Assembly (NCBI GenBank): GCA_944989445.1
Contig: CALYLW010000556.1
Coordinates: forward strand, 336,843 to 400,842
Length of the DNA: 64,000 nt
Source: Ampullaceana balthica
Lineage: Eukaryota; Mollusca; Gastropoda; Lymnaeidae
Direction of reading: 5' to 3'
A model generated the notes under the pieces. It was not told where the DNA came from. It saw only the letters and a program-made list of their open reading frames with translations, and made no database searches. Below, piece after piece: positions 63,075 to 64,000 of the stretch. Each line of letters opens with the position of its first letter. Positions within the stretch are counted from its first letter, which is position 1. Position numbers and translations under genes: made by a program.

Positions 63075-63515
63075 AAGATTCACTAGAACATGTTTCTTCT
63101 GTATGGGCATGGGACCCTTCCATCAAAGAAACATAAATAAAATGAAATATATTTTTAAAAAAAGAGCTTCCAGATTCATTACAGGAGAATATTCAAAATT
63201 GACAAGCAGTTAAATCATTAAACGTAGAAAAATTAAATGATAGAAGACCAAATAGCAAATCAGTAATAATTAATGAGGCAATTAAAGTAATTATAGCTTG
63301 AAAGTACAACACAACGATAATGTAATAAAACTATCAAATAGACATCGGGATAAAAACACGTTTCTTATTCCGTATACATGAACAAACACATTGACATACA
63401 AATGCTTTATCTCCCCGCCGGGTATGCGAGCGTAGAATCATAGTAGAATGTGTGGTCTAATCAAAGCAGGAAAACCAACACTATCAGCATTTAAAACCTA
63501 ATAAATATGCAAGGC
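63075..63515 (+). mobile_element. CR1/Jockey-like LINE, diverged 3' fragment
   Basis: Blocks ttcttctgtatgggc, agcttccagattcattacag gagaatattc, and tttcttattccgtata match the post-RT part of the family (compare 8380-8650), but with many indels and stops. It is the oldest-looking copy in the window. Confidence 0.8.
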
Positions 63516-63589
63516 GAGATATAAACCTATTACAAAATAATTGTAACTAAAATTCAAGTTTAAAGAATTAGAGTTTTGTGGTTGTCGAA

Positions 63590-63830
63590 TTGAATAATGC
63601 TTGCCTAATAACTTGGAACAATGTTGAGAAGGGTATCCACTGGCTTCCTGTAACTGAGCGAGGCGCAATTCATGTATAATTTGAAAAGAAATGACTTTAA
63701 AATATGTATTTCTGAAGGTTCTGCGTTCCTCCACTCTACACAGTCCTTTCTGACAGAAGTCCCTTGGGGTGCGCTCTTTCGAAGCAAATGTGCCAAGGTT
63801 ATGGAACGGTTTTCCTTAATTATAGAGGGA
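63590..63830 (+). mobile_element. L2-like LINE C-terminal fragment
   Basis: Broken frames include TGFHWLP-like text near 63640 and, near 63740-63810, a VRSFEANVPRLWNGFP segment, matching the ..RSF....P.LWN.LP.. end of L2/CR1 ORF2 proteins. Too decayed to delimit. Confidence 0.45.
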
Positions 63831-63916
63831 ATATGACAATGATTTTTTTTTAAATACTGCAGTTAAGTTTTGAAGACCAGAGAGTGATGAACGTGCTTGA
63901 CGAGCATTGAGGATAT

Positions 63917-64000
63917 CTTATCTTATCTCATATATACAGACGCTCCTTCTATACAGACGCTCCTTCTATACAGACGCTCCTCCTATACAGACGCTCCTCC
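63917..64000 (-). mobile_element. CR1/Jockey-like LINE 3' tail with a 17-bp tandem repeat, cut by window edge
   Basis: tatcttatcttatct then acagacgctccttctat repeated at least four times at 17-bp spacing up to the last base. The single-copy version of this unit is found in every other LINE tail here, so the unit itself has begun to expand. Confidence 0.82.

Overview
This window is nuclear DNA of an animal, most likely a mollusc (possibly a gastropod). The inference rests on a multi-exon SLC17 (sialin-type) gene with GT/AG introns of 0.1-3.7 kb, AT-rich intergenic DNA, several non-LTR retrotransposon families, hAT-type DNA transposons, tRNA-derived SINEs and a very high load of minisatellites. 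Nothing in it is prokaryotic. The species cannot be named from the sequence alone.

Host genes. Two paralogous SLC17 genes lie head to tail on the minus strand. The upstream copy (42653-57534) is complete: 11 coding exons join in frame to 1647 nt (548 residues). It has an acidic dileucine motif in the N-terminus, a glycosylatable first loop and the SLC17 signature around PAMHSMW. The downstream copy (9404-11624) contributes its first four coding exons (228 residues) and runs off the left edge. Exons 3 and 4 have identical lengths (234 and 88 nt) in both. Between them, at 20308-21645 on the plus strand, lies a frame-broken seven-transmembrane receptor remnant.

Mobile DNA. Several insertions can be closed to the base by their target duplications. 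hAT-type elements lie at 2817-5417, 46068-49178 (same family, with a tandemly duplicated 3' end), 11776-14111, 14985-15150 (a MITE inside another MITE), 52324-52837, 56425-57258 and 59798-61419. A Harbinger-like MITE lies at 38445-38679 and a Tc1/mariner-like MITE at 53253-53876. Non-LTR elements include an RTE-like LINE (25499-29278, 11-bp target duplication), a truncated LINE with a 16-bp duplication (15718-16140), an L2-like LINE nested in another LINE (6748-8276), and many copies of one CR1/Jockey-like family whose 3' tail is a GATAA-type pentanucleotide repeat.

Tandem repeats. About 25 unrelated minisatellite arrays (units of 12-50 bp) fill perhaps a fifth of the window. The most unusual observation is that in both SLC17 genes several arrays start exactly at exon-intron boundaries and carry the splice site in every unit. 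Examples are the exon 10 donor (31-bp unit), exon 3 donor (25 bp), exon 7 donor (15 bp, open in frame for 23 units), exon 6 acceptor (about 50 bp), and in the second gene the exon 2 and exon 4 donors (both 40 bp). This suggests repeated, independent expansion of splice-site DNA in one gene family, and it is the strongest candidate here for something undescribed.

Region by region: 0-9.2 kb repeats and nested transposons; 9.3-11.6 kb SLC17 gene B; 11.8-20 kb hAT, MITEs and arrays; 20.3-23.2 kb receptor remnant and repeats; 23.4-29.3 kb arrays and LINE; 29.3-42.6 kb AT-rich DNA with arrays; 42.6-57.5 kb SLC17 gene A; 57.6-64 kb upstream DNA with hAT, SINE-like and LINE remnants.
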